DNA from: Haloarcula marismortui ATCC 43049
GTDB taxonomy: Archaea; Halobacteriota; Halobacteria; Halobacteriales; Haloarculaceae
Length of the DNA stretch: 64,000 bases
Direction: 5' to 3'
Assembly (NCBI RefSeq): GCF_000011085.1
Contig: NC_006396.1
Coordinates: forward strand, 496,001-560,000
Position numbers and translations under genes: made by a program
The notes under the pieces: model-generated
Seen by the model: only the letters and a program-made list of their open reading frames with translations
What the model was told of the DNA's origin: nothing
Database searches by the model: none
In this document: positions 8,888-18,276 of the stretch, piece after piece
How positions within the stretch are numbered: position 1 is the stretch's first letter
How the letters are laid out: every line of letters starts with the position of its first letter

Positions 8888-10138
8888 GTGGAAACTGGAT
8901 GGCCCCGCGAATACCTGCGAGACCACACCGCCCACATCCTCGTCATTGCCCTGCTGGCGCTATACCCGCCGGTGTATCACACGCTGTTGAACTCGGCGGT
9001 CAGCGCCGAGACGCAGATGCTCCTGCCGACGGTGGAGACGATGGTCGGCGTGCTGTACTTCGGCCTTTTTGCTATCTCGTTTGACTTCATCAGCGGCTAC
9101 ACCGGCTACCTCTCGTTTGGCCACGCGGTGTTCTACGGCACCGGCGCGTACACCGTCATCCTCATCGCCAACGGGAAGCTGCCGCTGCTTGGCCCCGGGA
9201 CGCCGTTCATGCTGTCCCTGCTGGTCGGCGGTCTCATCGCCGTCGTGCTGGCGATGCTCGTCGGCCTCGTCTCGTTCCGCCTCTCTGGCGTCTACTTCGC
9301 GATGATTACGCTCGGCTTCGCGCAGGTGTTCTACGTGTTCGTCCGCGGCTGGGACTACGTGGCGACCAACCCCCGCGACGGTCCGGCGGTCGGGCCAAGC
9401 CACGCCGAGGGCTTTCAGATCGGGGTTCCCGGCATCGACCAGCTCTCGCTGTCAATCGGCGTCCTTACCGGCGACGAGGTCGCCCTGCTGGGGTCGACGC
9501 TGTCCGGCACAGAAGTGTCCTACTACATGATCGGCCTCGTCGTTCTGGCCTGCTACTTCGCTATGCAGCGCATCATCCACTCCCCCTTTGGCCGAGTGAT
9601 GCTCGCCATCCGGGAAAACGAGGAACGCGCCGTCGCCATCGGCTACAACACGTATCTGTACAAGCTCGGGGCCTTCGCCATCAGTGGCTTCTTCGCTGCC
9701 GTTGCCGGTGGCTTATTCGCCGGCTTCAAGCGCTCGGCAAGCCCGGAGAACTCCTTTTACTTCCTGGTGACTGGCGACGCCCTGCTTGCGAGTATCATCG
9801 GCGGTTTCGGCACGCTTGCCGGCTCGCTGTACGGGCATCTATTCGACGAGACCGTCCGAGAGTTCCTCTCGAAGGCCGGGCAGGGTGGCGGCCTGTTGCC
9901 CTATCTCCGTGCGCTGTTAGGGCAGGAAACCCTTGACGCGACGCTGGTCGGCGAGACGACCATCGGCGGGCTCATCGACCTGCTGTTGAACGGCCACGCG
10001 AGCCTCTACGTCGGAATCGTGTTTGTGCTGTTCGTGCTCTACGTCCCCGACGGGCTGCTTGGGACGCTCCGGGCACGTGTCGGTGGGACGTTCGCAGAGG
10101 CGCTGCCGGCGAAGGTCTGGGGTGAGTCCGACCAATGA
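8888..10138 (+). CDS. livM: Branched-chain-type ABC transporter permease, LivM type
   Basis: A 416-residue permease with LivM hallmarks: FDFISGYTGYLSFGHAVFYG near residue 70, a SGVYFAMITLGFAQ segment, the EENEERAVAIGY cytoplasmic loop and IIGGFGTLAGSLYG. GTG at 8888 is the first ordinary start. The frame is open and codes acidic, haloarchaeal-looking residues back to an ATT at 8831. That ATT follows a purine-rich GAGGAGGTG and lies over the livH stop, so the protein may be 19 residues longer through a rare ATT start. It is the last transporter gene of the operon. Confidence 0.9.
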   Translation: METGWPREYLRDHTAHILVIALLALYPPVYHTLLNSAVSAETQMLLPTVETMVGVLYFGLFAISFDFISGYTGYLSFGHAVFYGTGAYTVILIANGKLPLLGPGTPFMLSLLVGGLIAVVLAMLVGLVSFRLSGVYFAMITLGFAQVFYVFVRGWDYVATNPRDGPAVGPSHAEGFQIGVPGIDQLSLSIGVLTGDEVALLGSTLSGTEVSYYMIGLVVLACYFAMQRIIHSPFGRVMLAIRENEERAVAIGYNTYLYKLGAFAISGFFAAVAGGLFAGFKRSASPENSFYFLVTGDALLASIIGGFGTLAGSLYGHLFDETVREFLSKAGQGGGLLPYLRALLGQETLDATLVGETTIGGLIDLLLNGHASLYVGIVFVLFVLYVPDGLLGTLRARVGGTFAEALPAKVWGESDQ

Positions 10139-10331
10139 AACCCGTAAAAACGACAATCGAACCGCCTGACAGAACGACGACCTGGGCATGGAGCGGCCGG
10201 TCACTGCCCGGCTACCCGACAGAGACGTATCGACGGCGAAACGATACGCCGCGCGACCACCCGAACGCAGAGCCAGAGCAATGAACGCGGAACCGAACTA
10301 CTTGAAGAATATTCAACCAGAACCAGTCAGT

Positions 10332-11135
10332 ATGCACTACGCAACCAACGACGGCGTCTCGCTCGCTTACGAGCGCGAGGGGCCGCCTGACGCCGAAACC
10401 GTCGTCTTCGTTGAGGGCATCGGCTACGGCCGCTGGATGTGGCTGTGGCAACAGGAAGCGCTCGTTGAGGAGTACCAGACTATCGTGTGGGACAACCGCG
10501 GAACCGGCGATTCGGACGAACCCGGAGGTCCGTACACCATGAGCCAGATGGCGAGCGACCTGGAGGCCGTACTCGACGACGCCGGCATCGAGCAGGCCCA
10601 CGTCGTCGGGGCCAGCATGGGCGGGATGATCGCCCAGCAATACGCCCTGGAGTACGACCGGGCCAGGTCGCTGACGCTCATGTGTACCTCCCCAGGTGGT
10701 CCCGAAGCGGTCCCCGTCCCTGAGGAGACACAGCAGCGGATGTTCGCCGTCCCTGATGACCTCGACGAACGCGAACTCCGACGGTACAAGATGCAGCCGG
10801 CGCTCTCAGATTCGTTCATGGAAGCCCACGAGGACCTCATCGAGCGCATCATCGACTGGCGCATCGACAGCGACGCCAGCGACCAGGCACTGGACTGGCA
10901 AGGCGCGGCGGTTCAGGCGTTCAACGCGTCGGACCGCCTCGGTGAAATCACAGTCCCGGCCCTCGTCATCCACGGGACCGCCGACGAGGTGGTCCCCTAC
11001 GAGAACGGGAAGCTACTGGCACGCGGGCTCCCGAACGCCGACTTCATCACCGTCCACGGCGGCCCGCACCTGCTGTTCATCGAGGAGTACGAGCGCGTCA
11101 ACACACAGATACAGGAGTTTATCGACGATGTCTGA
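10332..11135 (+). CDS. Alpha/beta hydrolase
   Basis: A 267-residue alpha/beta-hydrolase-fold protein. The nucleophile elbow is GASMGGM near residue 95, the acid residue lies in HGTADEVVPY near 222, and the catalytic His is in HGGPHLLFIE near 247. The early WDNRGTGDSDEPGGPYT is the usual strand-4 region. The start at 10332 (MHYATNDGVSLAYE) fits the fold; the frame is open upstream, with an ATG at 10281 possible. Its stop overlaps the start of the acyl-CoA ligase gene. It may be an esterase or thioesterase acting with the ligase; the substrate is unknown. Confidence 0.85.
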   Translation: MHYATNDGVSLAYEREGPPDAETVVFVEGIGYGRWMWLWQQEALVEEYQTIVWDNRGTGDSDEPGGPYTMSQMASDLEAVLDDAGIEQAHVVGASMGGMIAQQYALEYDRARSLTLMCTSPGGPEAVPVPEETQQRMFAVPDDLDERELRRYKMQPALSDSFMEAHEDLIERIIDWRIDSDASDQALDWQGAAVQAFNASDRLGEITVPALVIHGTADEVVPYENGKLLARGLPNADFITVHGGPHLLFIEEYERVNTQIQEFIDDV

Positions 11136-12771
11136 ACTCGGCCCCGGTACCCCACAAAAGTGGGTCGGTGCCTGGAGCGAGCGCCGGGCCGCGCTCACGC
11201 CGGACCGCGAGGGATTGGTGGATGCGACCACCGGCGAGCGGTTCACGTACGCCGAACTGGACCGGCGAGCGAACCGGACCGCTCGCCTGCTTCGGCGGTA
11301 CGGCGTCGGCGACAGTGGTGAGTCTACCGGTACTGTCGCCGTCGTCTCGCGGAACCGCCCAGCTGTCGTCGACCTGTTCTTCGCCTCCGCCAAGACCGGG
11401 AGCCGACTGGCTCCGCTGTCCCACCGGCTTGCGCCCCCGGAACTCGCCGAACTCCTCGACCGCGTGGACCCGGAACTCCTCGTTGTCGAGGCTTCCTCCG
11501 CCGAGACTGTCTCGACTGCTCTGGAGACAGCCGATACGGCGGCTCCCCAGCTTATCCATCTCGGAACCGCCGCCGACAGCGCGTCCTCGGCTGCCACGCT
11601 CGACAGCACGCCCTACGCTTCGGCCCTCCCCGAGGACGACACACCCGTCGAGACAGCAACGCCGGCCCCCAGCGACACACATCTCCTCCTGCACACCGGT
11701 GGGTCGACTGGAACGCCAAAGGAGACGGAACTAACCCACCGCGGCATCGTCTGGAACTCTCTGAATACGATTACGGCCTGGGGACTGCGCGAGGACGACG
11801 TGACGCCGATGGTGTTTCCGATGTTTCACACCGGTGGCTGGAACGTTCTCACCGTCCCCCTGTGGCACATGGGCGGGACAGTGGTCATCGCCCGTGCGTT
11901 TGACCCTAGCGACGTACTGGAGATCATCGACTCGGAGGGCGGGACCGTCCTTGTCGCCGTCCCGGCAATCCTGCGGATGATGGCGAACCACGACCGCTGG
12001 GCGGAGACGGACCTCTCGTCGCTCCGCTTCGCCAAATCCGGCGGCGGCCCCTGTCGCAAAAGCGTGATGGAGACGTGGTGGGACCGGGGCGTCGACCTCT
12101 CACAGGGGTACGGCCTCACCGAGTGCGGGCCGAACAACTTCGCGATGCCCGAGGACTGGCCCCACGAGAAGGCTGATTCCGTCGGTAAGCCGGTGCTACA
12201 CGTCGACGCCAGAGTCGTCGAACCCGAAGATAGCGACGACGAAGGCAGCCCTGCCGGTTCACGGGACCCGGTCGACCCCGGCACCGTTGGCGAACTCCAG
12301 TTGCGCTCGCCCCACGCCGCGGCGGGCTACCTCGACAATCCGGACGCGACCGCCGAGACATTTGGCGACGGCTGGGTGTCGACCGGCGACCTCGCCCGCG
12401 TCGACGCGGACGGCTACTACTACATCGAGGGCCGCACCAAGCACATGTTCGTCAGCGGCGGCGAGAACGTCTTTCCCCCGGAGGTCGAGGACGCTATCGC
12501 CGACCATCCCATGGTCGGTGAAGTCGTCGTGATTCCGGTCCCCGACGACAGATGGGGGCAGGTCGGAAAGGCTGTCATCGAGCCCGCATCCACTGCTGTG
12601 ACCGACGGGGCTAGCGATCGACCGCTGACGCTTGACGACCTCCGAACGTTCCTCGACGACCGCCTGGCACGGTACAAACACCCCCACGATATCGCGTTCG
12701 TCGAGGCGATGCCGACCAGCGGCCCAGACAAGATTGATCGGGGTGCAGTTTCAGACCGCTTCGGTGCGTAA
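11128..12771 (+). CDS. Acyl-CoA ligase (AMP-forming)
   Basis: A 547-residue adenylate-forming enzyme. It activates a carboxylic acid with ATP and joins it to CoA. The P-loop is LLLHTGGSTGTPKE near residue 190, with YGLTECGPNNF near 330, STGDLARVDADGYYYIEGR near 415, a FVSGGENVFPPEVED hinge, and the C-terminal catalytic Lys in GPDKIDR. The length and motifs fit medium/long-chain or aromatic acid ligases. It overlaps the hydrolase gene by 8 bp and follows the ABC importer operon, which suggests that an imported acid is activated here. The substrate is inferred only by class. Confidence 0.88.
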   Translation: MSELGPGTPQKWVGAWSERRAALTPDREGLVDATTGERFTYAELDRRANRTARLLRRYGVGDSGESTGTVAVVSRNRPAVVDLFFASAKTGSRLAPLSHRLAPPELAELLDRVDPELLVVEASSAETVSTALETADTAAPQLIHLGTAADSASSAATLDSTPYASALPEDDTPVETATPAPSDTHLLLHTGGSTGTPKETELTHRGIVWNSLNTITAWGLREDDVTPMVFPMFHTGGWNVLTVPLWHMGGTVVIARAFDPSDVLEIIDSEGGTVLVAVPAILRMMANHDRWAETDLSSLRFAKSGGGPCRKSVMETWWDRGVDLSQGYGLTECGPNNFAMPEDWPHEKADSVGKPVLHVDARVVEPEDSDDEGSPAGSRDPVDPGTVGELQLRSPHAAAGYLDNPDATAETFGDGWVSTGDLARVDADGYYYIEGRTKHMFVSGGENVFPPEVEDAIADHPMVGEVVVIPVPDDRWGQVGKAVIEPASTAVTDGASDRPLTLDDLRTFLDDRLARYKHPHDIAFVEAMPTSGPDKIDRGAVSDRFGA

Positions 12772-12801
12772 TGTATCACTGCAGGCGTAGCTTCAAGAGG
12801 G

Positions 12802-14697
12802 ATGATGAATTTCTATTTACACAATATGTCTGACACATATGCGGCTGCGAATTCGATGCACGTGTTGCAGGTAGACGACAGGCCGCTACTCGACGAGACT
12901 GTCGAGTTCCCGGATAGTCGGGGCCCGGACTCGCTGACGCTGACGACGACCGACCGGGCAGACAGTGCGCTCGACCGTCTCGAAGGCACCGCTATCGATG
13001 GCATCGTTGCCGCCGACAACCTCCCGGACCGGTCCGGCCGTGAATTCGCTGAGATAGTCCGCGAGCGGGACAGTAATGTCCCGGTGTTGCTACTGACCGA
13101 GCCGGAATCCGTCGCCAGCGACGCAATCTCGAACGGGGTTACCGACGTTTTCAGAAGAGATACAGCTGTTGCCCGTCGCGACCTTCTCGCCAATCGGATT
13201 CGGTTACTCGTCGAACATCACCGGTCGACAGAACTCGCGAGTCGGACTAGACAGCAACTCACAGAACTGGCAGAACAGTCGAGCGAACTGCTGTGGGTGT
13301 TCTCCGGGGACTGGACCGAGATACAGTTCGTCAATTCGGCATACGAAACGCTCTACGGCCGCTCCGTCGAGTCGTTGCAGACCAGCCCCGATGAGTTCAT
13401 GACAGCGATTCATCCCACGGATCAGGATAGAGTCATCCAGTCGATGCAGCGCGTCTCAGCCGGAGAATCCGTCGAACTCGAATTCCAAATCACCAGACCG
13501 GATGGCGAACAGCGCTGGGTGCGAGCCAAGGCACAGCCCATTGTTGAAGATGGCACGGTCGCCAGAATCGTCGGTGCCTCGCGTGACATCACCGAACGGA
13601 AGCGATGCGAGTCCGAACATATTGCAGAAATAGACCGCCCTGACGCACCGGTCGATGCAGTGCCGGATCTGTTCTATGAACTCGATGAGAACGGCGAGCT
13701 GGCTCGCTGGAACGATGCACTGGCGGCAGCCACCGGATATACAGACGCTGATCTCGGGCCGATGTCGCTGACAGCACTCTTCGCCCCATCAGATCGTGAA
13801 ACCGTTCGACAGGGCATCGAGACGGCTTTTTCGACCGGTGAAACGTCGTTCGAGGCCGATCTGCTAACCGCCGATGGCACGACAGTGCCGTACGAATTCA
13901 CCGGGGGCCGGATAACAGCTGCTGACGGCTCGCCGCTCGGCGTGGTCGGTATCGGACGGGATATCTCCGCCCGCGAAAGCCGCCAACAGGCGCTTGAACA
14001 GCAAAACAAGCGCCTCGGAGAGTTTGCCAGCGTCGTCAGTCACGACCTCCGGAACCCGCTGGACGTTGCCCGGGGCCAGCTAGAACTCGCACAGATTGAG
14101 CACGATAGCGACCACCTCGACGCGGTCAAGCGAGCCCACGGCCGTATCGGACAGCTCATCGATGACCTCCTGACGCTGGCCCAGAACGGCGAGACAGCGC
14201 TCGACAGCGAGCCGGTGCCGCTCCAGACAGTCGTCGAGCAGTGCTGGCAAACTGTCGAGACCGGCGACACGACACTGGAACTACAGACCTCGACCGTGGT
14301 GCGGGCGGACCCAAGCCGGCTCCGGCAACTCTTCGGGAACCTGATCCGCAACAGCGTGGAACACGGACAGACGCCACACACCGAGAGACAAGACGACGCC
14401 GGCGAACAGCGTGCGACGACCTCTCTCTCACAGTCGCAGAGACCAGCCGCTGACCTGACGCTTACTGTTGGCGAACTGGACGACGGCTTCTACGTCGCGG
14501 ACGACGGCGTTGGGATTCCGGCCGGCGAGCGCGACACTGTGTTTGAGGGTGGCTACTCGCTGGCGTCGGGTCCCGGTTTTGGCCTCAGAATCGTCGATGA
14601 GATCGTCGATACCCACGGCTGGTCGATAACGGTCACAGAAAGCGACGCCGGCGGTGCTCGCTTCGAGATCACCGGCGTCGAGTTCGAGACGGCGTAA
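12802..14697 (+). CDS. PAS-domain sensor histidine kinase
   Basis: A 631-residue, apparently soluble kinase. Residues about 20-130 resemble a degenerate receiver domain (HVLQVDD start, IDGIVAADNLPDRSG at the phospho-Asp strand, where the site is altered). Two PAS domains follow (about 150-270, ending RDITERKR, and 285-395, ending GRDISARES). Then comes HisKA with the phospho-His in VVSHDLRNPLDVARG and HATPase with NLIRNSVEHG, DDGVGIPAGERD and GPGFGLRIVDEIV. No transmembrane segment is visible. ATGs at 12802, 12805 and 12826 are all possible starts. No partner response regulator is adjacent. Confidence 0.88.
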   Translation: MMNFYLHNMSDTYAAANSMHVLQVDDRPLLDETVEFPDSRGPDSLTLTTTDRADSALDRLEGTAIDGIVAADNLPDRSGREFAEIVRERDSNVPVLLLTEPESVASDAISNGVTDVFRRDTAVARRDLLANRIRLLVEHHRSTELASRTRQQLTELAEQSSELLWVFSGDWTEIQFVNSAYETLYGRSVESLQTSPDEFMTAIHPTDQDRVIQSMQRVSAGESVELEFQITRPDGEQRWVRAKAQPIVEDGTVARIVGASRDITERKRCESEHIAEIDRPDAPVDAVPDLFYELDENGELARWNDALAAATGYTDADLGPMSLTALFAPSDRETVRQGIETAFSTGETSFEADLLTADGTTVPYEFTGGRITAADGSPLGVVGIGRDISARESRQQALEQQNKRLGEFASVVSHDLRNPLDVARGQLELAQIEHDSDHLDAVKRAHGRIGQLIDDLLTLAQNGETALDSEPVPLQTVVEQCWQTVETGDTTLELQTSTVVRADPSRLRQLFGNLIRNSVEHGQTPHTERQDDAGEQRATTSLSQSQRPAADLTLTVGELDDGFYVADDGVGIPAGERDTVFEGGYSLASGPGFGLRIVDEIVDTHGWSITVTESDAGGARFEITGVEFETA

Positions 14698-14778
14698 CTG
14701 TGCCGTCGTGAGTACTATCGGGTGACCACCACGTCACCCGGTGCCGCCCCAGTCAACACCAACGATGGGGGTCGAACC

Positions 14779-16029
14779 TTACGCCTCGTCGAAGACGGTG
14801 TCGCCCTCGACAACGTGCTCTTCGACAGCGTCGAGGTCGAGCGTCAGCCCGAGACCCGGCTCCTCCGGAATCTCGATGTAACCGTTCTCGATGACGGTCT
14901 CCTCGACCAGGTCATCCCACCAACCAAGTTCGTAGGAGTGGTACTCGACGGCCAGTGAGTTCGGGACTGCAGCCCCGACGTGTGCGCTCGCCATCGTCGC
15001 GATCGGCGAGGAGACGTTGTGCATCGCGACTGGGATGTAGTACTGGTTCGCCACGTCGGCAACCTTGCGCGTCTCGCGCATTCCACCGACTTTCGGCATA
15101 TCCGGCGCGATCATATCGACAGCCTGGTTCTCGATAAGCCGTCGCTCCTCGGTGACGCGGTAGCGATTCTCGCCCACGGTGATCGGCGTGGTCGTGGACT
15201 TGGTGACTTCCTCCTGCACCTCGATGTTCTCCGGCGGAACGGGGTCTTCGAGCCACCAGACGTCGTACTCCTCGATGGCCTCCGCGAGGCGCTTCCCGGA
15301 GCTGCCCGAGAACGTCCAGTGACAGTCGAAGGCCACGTCAGCCTCGTCTTTGACCTCCTCGGTGACCTTCTCGACGATCTCGGCCTTGTGCCGGATTTCA
15401 CCCGGGCGGAGGTGTCGGTTCGCGCGGTCTTTCTCCAGGCCGCTTGGCACGTCGAGGTCGAACTTGAGTGCGTCGTAACCCAGTTCGTCGACGACGCGAC
15501 GGGCCTCCTCGGCGCAGGCCTCGGGGTCAGCCTCTTCTTCGGTGTGACAGTCACAATACACGCGCATCTCGTCGCGGTACTTCCCACCGAGCAACTGGTA
15601 TGCCGGTACTTCGAGGATCTTGCCCGCAAGGTCGTGTAGCGCGACCTCGATGCCAGCGATGGCCGTCACGGTGACACCCTCGACGCTCCCCTCGCCGCTC
15701 ATCTTCTGGATGAGGTGCTCGTACAGGCGGTCGATGTCCAGCGGGTTCTCGCCGACGACAAACGGCTTCATCCGCTCGATGAGTTCCGGGACGCCAGCGC
15801 CCCAGTAGGCCTCGCCCGTGCCGACGATGCCTGCGTCGGTGTAGATTCGGACGAGCGTCCACGGGAAGTTCCCGTCGACCATCGTCGTCTGAACGTCGGT
15901 GATCTCCACGTCGCGACCGCCGCCGCGCTTGGCGGTGACACCCATTGTCTCCGCAGAGAGCTCCCGCATGGTGTACTCTGCGTTCGGGTCGTGCAGGTCA
16001 GCGTAGTCTACGTCGTTTGCCTTTCCCAT
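14779..16029 (-). CDS. Enolase-superfamily enzyme, sugar-acid dehydratase-like
   Basis: A 416-residue member of the mandelate racemase / muconate-lactonizing group. An N-terminal capping domain is followed by a barrel carrying YDALKFDLDVP (catalytic Lys strand), AFDCHWTF (metal Asp), WWLEDPVPPEN (metal Glu), ITVGENRY (metal Glu), and AMHNVSSPI then VEYHS at the end. The pattern fits acid-sugar dehydratases (gluconate, galactonate or xylonate type), used in haloarchaeal Entner-Doudoroff and pentose routes. Substrate identity cannot be fixed by eye. ATG at 16029 is chosen; an in-frame upstream start at 16053 gives eight extra residues. It has no operon partner. Confidence 0.75.
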   Translation of the reverse strand: MGKANDVDYADLHDPNAEYTMRELSAETMGVTAKRGGGRDVEITDVQTTMVDGNFPWTLVRIYTDAGIVGTGEAYWGAGVPELIERMKPFVVGENPLDIDRLYEHLIQKMSGEGSVEGVTVTAIAGIEVALHDLAGKILEVPAYQLLGGKYRDEMRVYCDCHTEEEADPEACAEEARRVVDELGYDALKFDLDVPSGLEKDRANRHLRPGEIRHKAEIVEKVTEEVKDEADVAFDCHWTFSGSSGKRLAEAIEEYDVWWLEDPVPPENIEVQEEVTKSTTTPITVGENRYRVTEERRLIENQAVDMIAPDMPKVGGMRETRKVADVANQYYIPVAMHNVSSPIATMASAHVGAAVPNSLAVEYHSYELGWWDDLVEETVIENGYIEIPEEPGLGLTLDLDAVEEHVVEGDTVFDEA

Positions 16030-16136
16030 ACCCCCGCTTGCTAGTGGCGTCACAAAAGTGTAGAGGAAATCGGTCTCGTTCCGACACGGTCGACTGCGTC
16101 GATACCTGCGGGGAGCCCACGGCGTCCCGCGGGCCG

Positions 16137-17603
16137 CTACATTCCGCCGGTGTCCTGTGCGACAATCAGATCAAAGGGTGTGTCTGCCGGTTCGTCGTCC
16201 GGCGTGAGATAGCCCGCCGCAAAGGCGGTGTACCCGGTTTCGCCAGCCAGGCTAAGGTCGTACTCCGCGACAACGTCCCCGTCGTTGTCAGGTGTCGCTC
16301 CGCGGACCTGTATCGTATACTCACCCGCTGGCACCTCGACGCTGTCGAATTCCCGGAAGTCGGCAGCATCGAACAGCACGTCGCCGCTCGATCCGACTGT
16401 CACGTCGACTTGTGGGGCATCGGGCGAGAGGTGAACCAGTCGGAGGCGGGCTGTCCCATTGCTGGGTGCGGTGAGATTGTCGGCGAGCACGAGTGGCTGG
16501 AAGGAGTCACCGGTATCGTCGCCGATTTCGCCGGCCGCTGCGACGGTGTACGCCTGTCCGCCCTCAACGGTCACGTCACCCTCGAACACCGACGTGTCCG
16601 GGTCGCCGGCAGCAGTGATTTCGACCGTTCGCGCGCCAGCGGGGACCTCCAGATAGTCACTGACAGCGCCGAAGGGCACGTCTTCGAGCACGGCCGACCC
16701 GTCGACGTACACGTCAACGTTCGGGGCGTTCGGCGACATGTGTGCCACCCGGACATTCGCTGGCTCAGACTCTGTTTCAGTTTCCGTAGCGCTGCCGCCA
16801 GTGTCCTGTGTCACGAGCAGGTCGAAGGGCGCGTCCGCCGGGTCGTCGTCCGGCGTGAGATAGCCTGCTGCGAAGGCCGTGTACACCTCGCCACCGGACA
16901 GGCTCACGTCGAACTCCGCGGCGACGTCGCCGTCGTTGCTCTCCGTGTCACCACGTACTTGGAGCGTATAGTCCCCTGAAGGCACTTCAACGTAGCCGGA
17001 GCCGCCGTACTCGACGCCGTCGTACAGCGCATCTCCGTTCGACGCGAGGGTCACGTCGACGGCCGGCGCGTCGGGCGAAGCGTGGACCAGGCGGACGCGT
17101 GCGGTGTCGCCGCCGGGGTCGCTGTTGTCGTCTTCCAGGACCAGCGGTTCGAACGCCTGGTCGGCGTCATCGCCGATTTCACCGACTGCGGCGATGGTGT
17201 ACGCTGTGTCTGCTTCCACCGCAACAGGCCCCGAAAACACCGACGTGTCCGGATCACCAGCGGCGGTTATCTCGACCGACCGCTCTCCCGCGGGCACGTC
17301 GAGGTACTGACTCACCGCACCGAAGGGAACGTCTTCGAGGACTGCATCGCCCTCAAGATAGACGTCCACGTTCGGGGCGTTCGGCGACATGTGCGCCACT
17401 CGGACCGCCGCAGTCCCCGGATCGGTTTCCGCTTCGGTCTGAGTGTCTGTTTCGGTCTCCATCGGCGTGTCCATGCCGCTGTCCGTCTCGGTGTCTGGCT
17501 CTTCGGCACCGCCGTTACCGCCGCCGCTACAGCCAGCGATGCCGACTGTCACACCGGTTCCGATACCGAGCAAGATCCGTCGTCGGGTCGTGTCTGATGA
17601 CAT
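16137..17603 (-). CDS. Tat-exported DUF4397 lipoprotein with internal duplication
   Basis: A 488-residue surface lipoprotein. A Tat signal and lipobox (TTRRRILLG, then GIAGCSGGG) precede an acidic Thr/Glu linker (about 28-60). Four DUF4397-type beta domains follow, arranged as two copies of an A-B pair. VRVAHMSPNAPNVDVY opens residues near 66 and 283, and LVHASPDAPAVDV / LVHLSPDAPQVDV opens the second domain of each pair. The two halves are also close at DNA level. The function is unknown; exported adhesion or carbohydrate-related roles are suggested for the family only. The start is supported by a promoter at leaderless spacing. Confidence 0.85.
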   Translation of the reverse strand: MSSDTTRRRILLGIGTGVTVGIAGCSGGGNGGAEEPDTETDSGMDTPMETETDTQTEAETDPGTAAVRVAHMSPNAPNVDVYLEGDAVLEDVPFGAVSQYLDVPAGERSVEITAAGDPDTSVFSGPVAVEADTAYTIAAVGEIGDDADQAFEPLVLEDDNSDPGGDTARVRLVHASPDAPAVDVTLASNGDALYDGVEYGGSGYVEVPSGDYTLQVRGDTESNDGDVAAEFDVSLSGGEVYTAFAAGYLTPDDDPADAPFDLLVTQDTGGSATETETESEPANVRVAHMSPNAPNVDVYVDGSAVLEDVPFGAVSDYLEVPAGARTVEITAAGDPDTSVFEGDVTVEGGQAYTVAAAGEIGDDTGDSFQPLVLADNLTAPSNGTARLRLVHLSPDAPQVDVTVGSSGDVLFDAADFREFDSVEVPAGEYTIQVRGATPDNDGDVVAEYDLSLAGETGYTAFAAGYLTPDDEPADTPFDLIVAQDTGGM

Positions 17604-17625
17604 CCATCATCTGCTGGGATTGTCA

Positions 17626-17635
17626 GTTAAATAGT
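17626..17635 (-). promoter_or_regulatory. TATA box for DUF4397 lipoprotein gene
   Basis: Read on the minus strand as ACTATTTAAC, centred about 27 bp from the ATG at 17603. The spacing implies a leaderless transcript. Confidence 0.55.
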
Positions 17636-17728
17636 ACATTTCGTGACTCGGGCGAGACTCTCTCTCAATTCTCTCTCAAATCCGGCTAGAGAGCTCGAAC
17701 CCGCCGTTTGCTCGAATTCCCCGAAACT

Positions 17729-17737
17729 GTTTTATCG
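17729..17737 (+). promoter_or_regulatory. TATA box upstream of ATG at 17760
   Basis: TGTTTTATC is centred 27 bp before the ATG at 17760, which opens a 95-codon frame (17760-18047). That frame is different from the wHTH gene it overlaps. Either the promoter serves the wHTH gene with a long leader, or a decayed gene or upstream frame starts here. Confidence 0.4.
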
Positions 17738-17937
17738 AACATTCCCGGACGTTTGCAACATGGACAACAGGTTTCTCGCGCTGGGTGCGGCGACGGTTCT
17801 CAGACCCGGGCCAAACGGTGGTGTTTTCCACCCTGGCTGCCGCCCACTCAGCCGTGGGGCGCAATCTCCGGCCGTGCGCGGCCGGTCGTGCCCCATGTCG
17901 GTGGATTCTTGCCACCCCGTCCGGAAATGGAACCAGA

Positions 17938-18216
17938 ATGGAGACGGTCCTCTGGCAAACGCTTGCAGGTACCCGCGGAGGACCCAACCGTGCCCGCGTG
18001 CTTCGCGCGCTGGCCGACCAGCCGCGAAACGCCAACCAGCTCGCTGATGACCTTGACCTCGCGTACAACACAGTCCGATACCATCTCGATGTCCTCGAAG
18101 ACAACGGCGTCATCACCAGCAGCGATGCCGACTACGGCGTTATCTATCTCCCCAGTGAGCGCGCGAGAACCCACTGGGACACGGTCGAACAAATCCTCAC
18201 ACAGGTGGACGATTGA
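17938..18216 (+). CDS. ArsR-like winged-helix regulator
   Basis: A 92-residue winged helix: METVLWQTLAGTRGG, then NRARVLRALADQPRNANQLADDLDLAYNTVRYHLDVLEDNGVI and a short wing with YGVIYLPS. This is the common haloarchaeal small wHTH whose gene often precedes a small membrane protein gene, as it does here. ATG at 17938 matches the usual family N-terminus; the frame is open upstream to 17785 but that part looks non-coding. The regulated target is unknown. Confidence 0.75.
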   Translation: METVLWQTLAGTRGGPNRARVLRALADQPRNANQLADDLDLAYNTVRYHLDVLEDNGVITSSDADYGVIYLPSERARTHWDTVEQILTQVDD

Positions 18217-18276
18217 CATGAGCACGACACCACATCGCCGACAGTTGGCCACTGACCAACGACAGGAGCCCGCACC

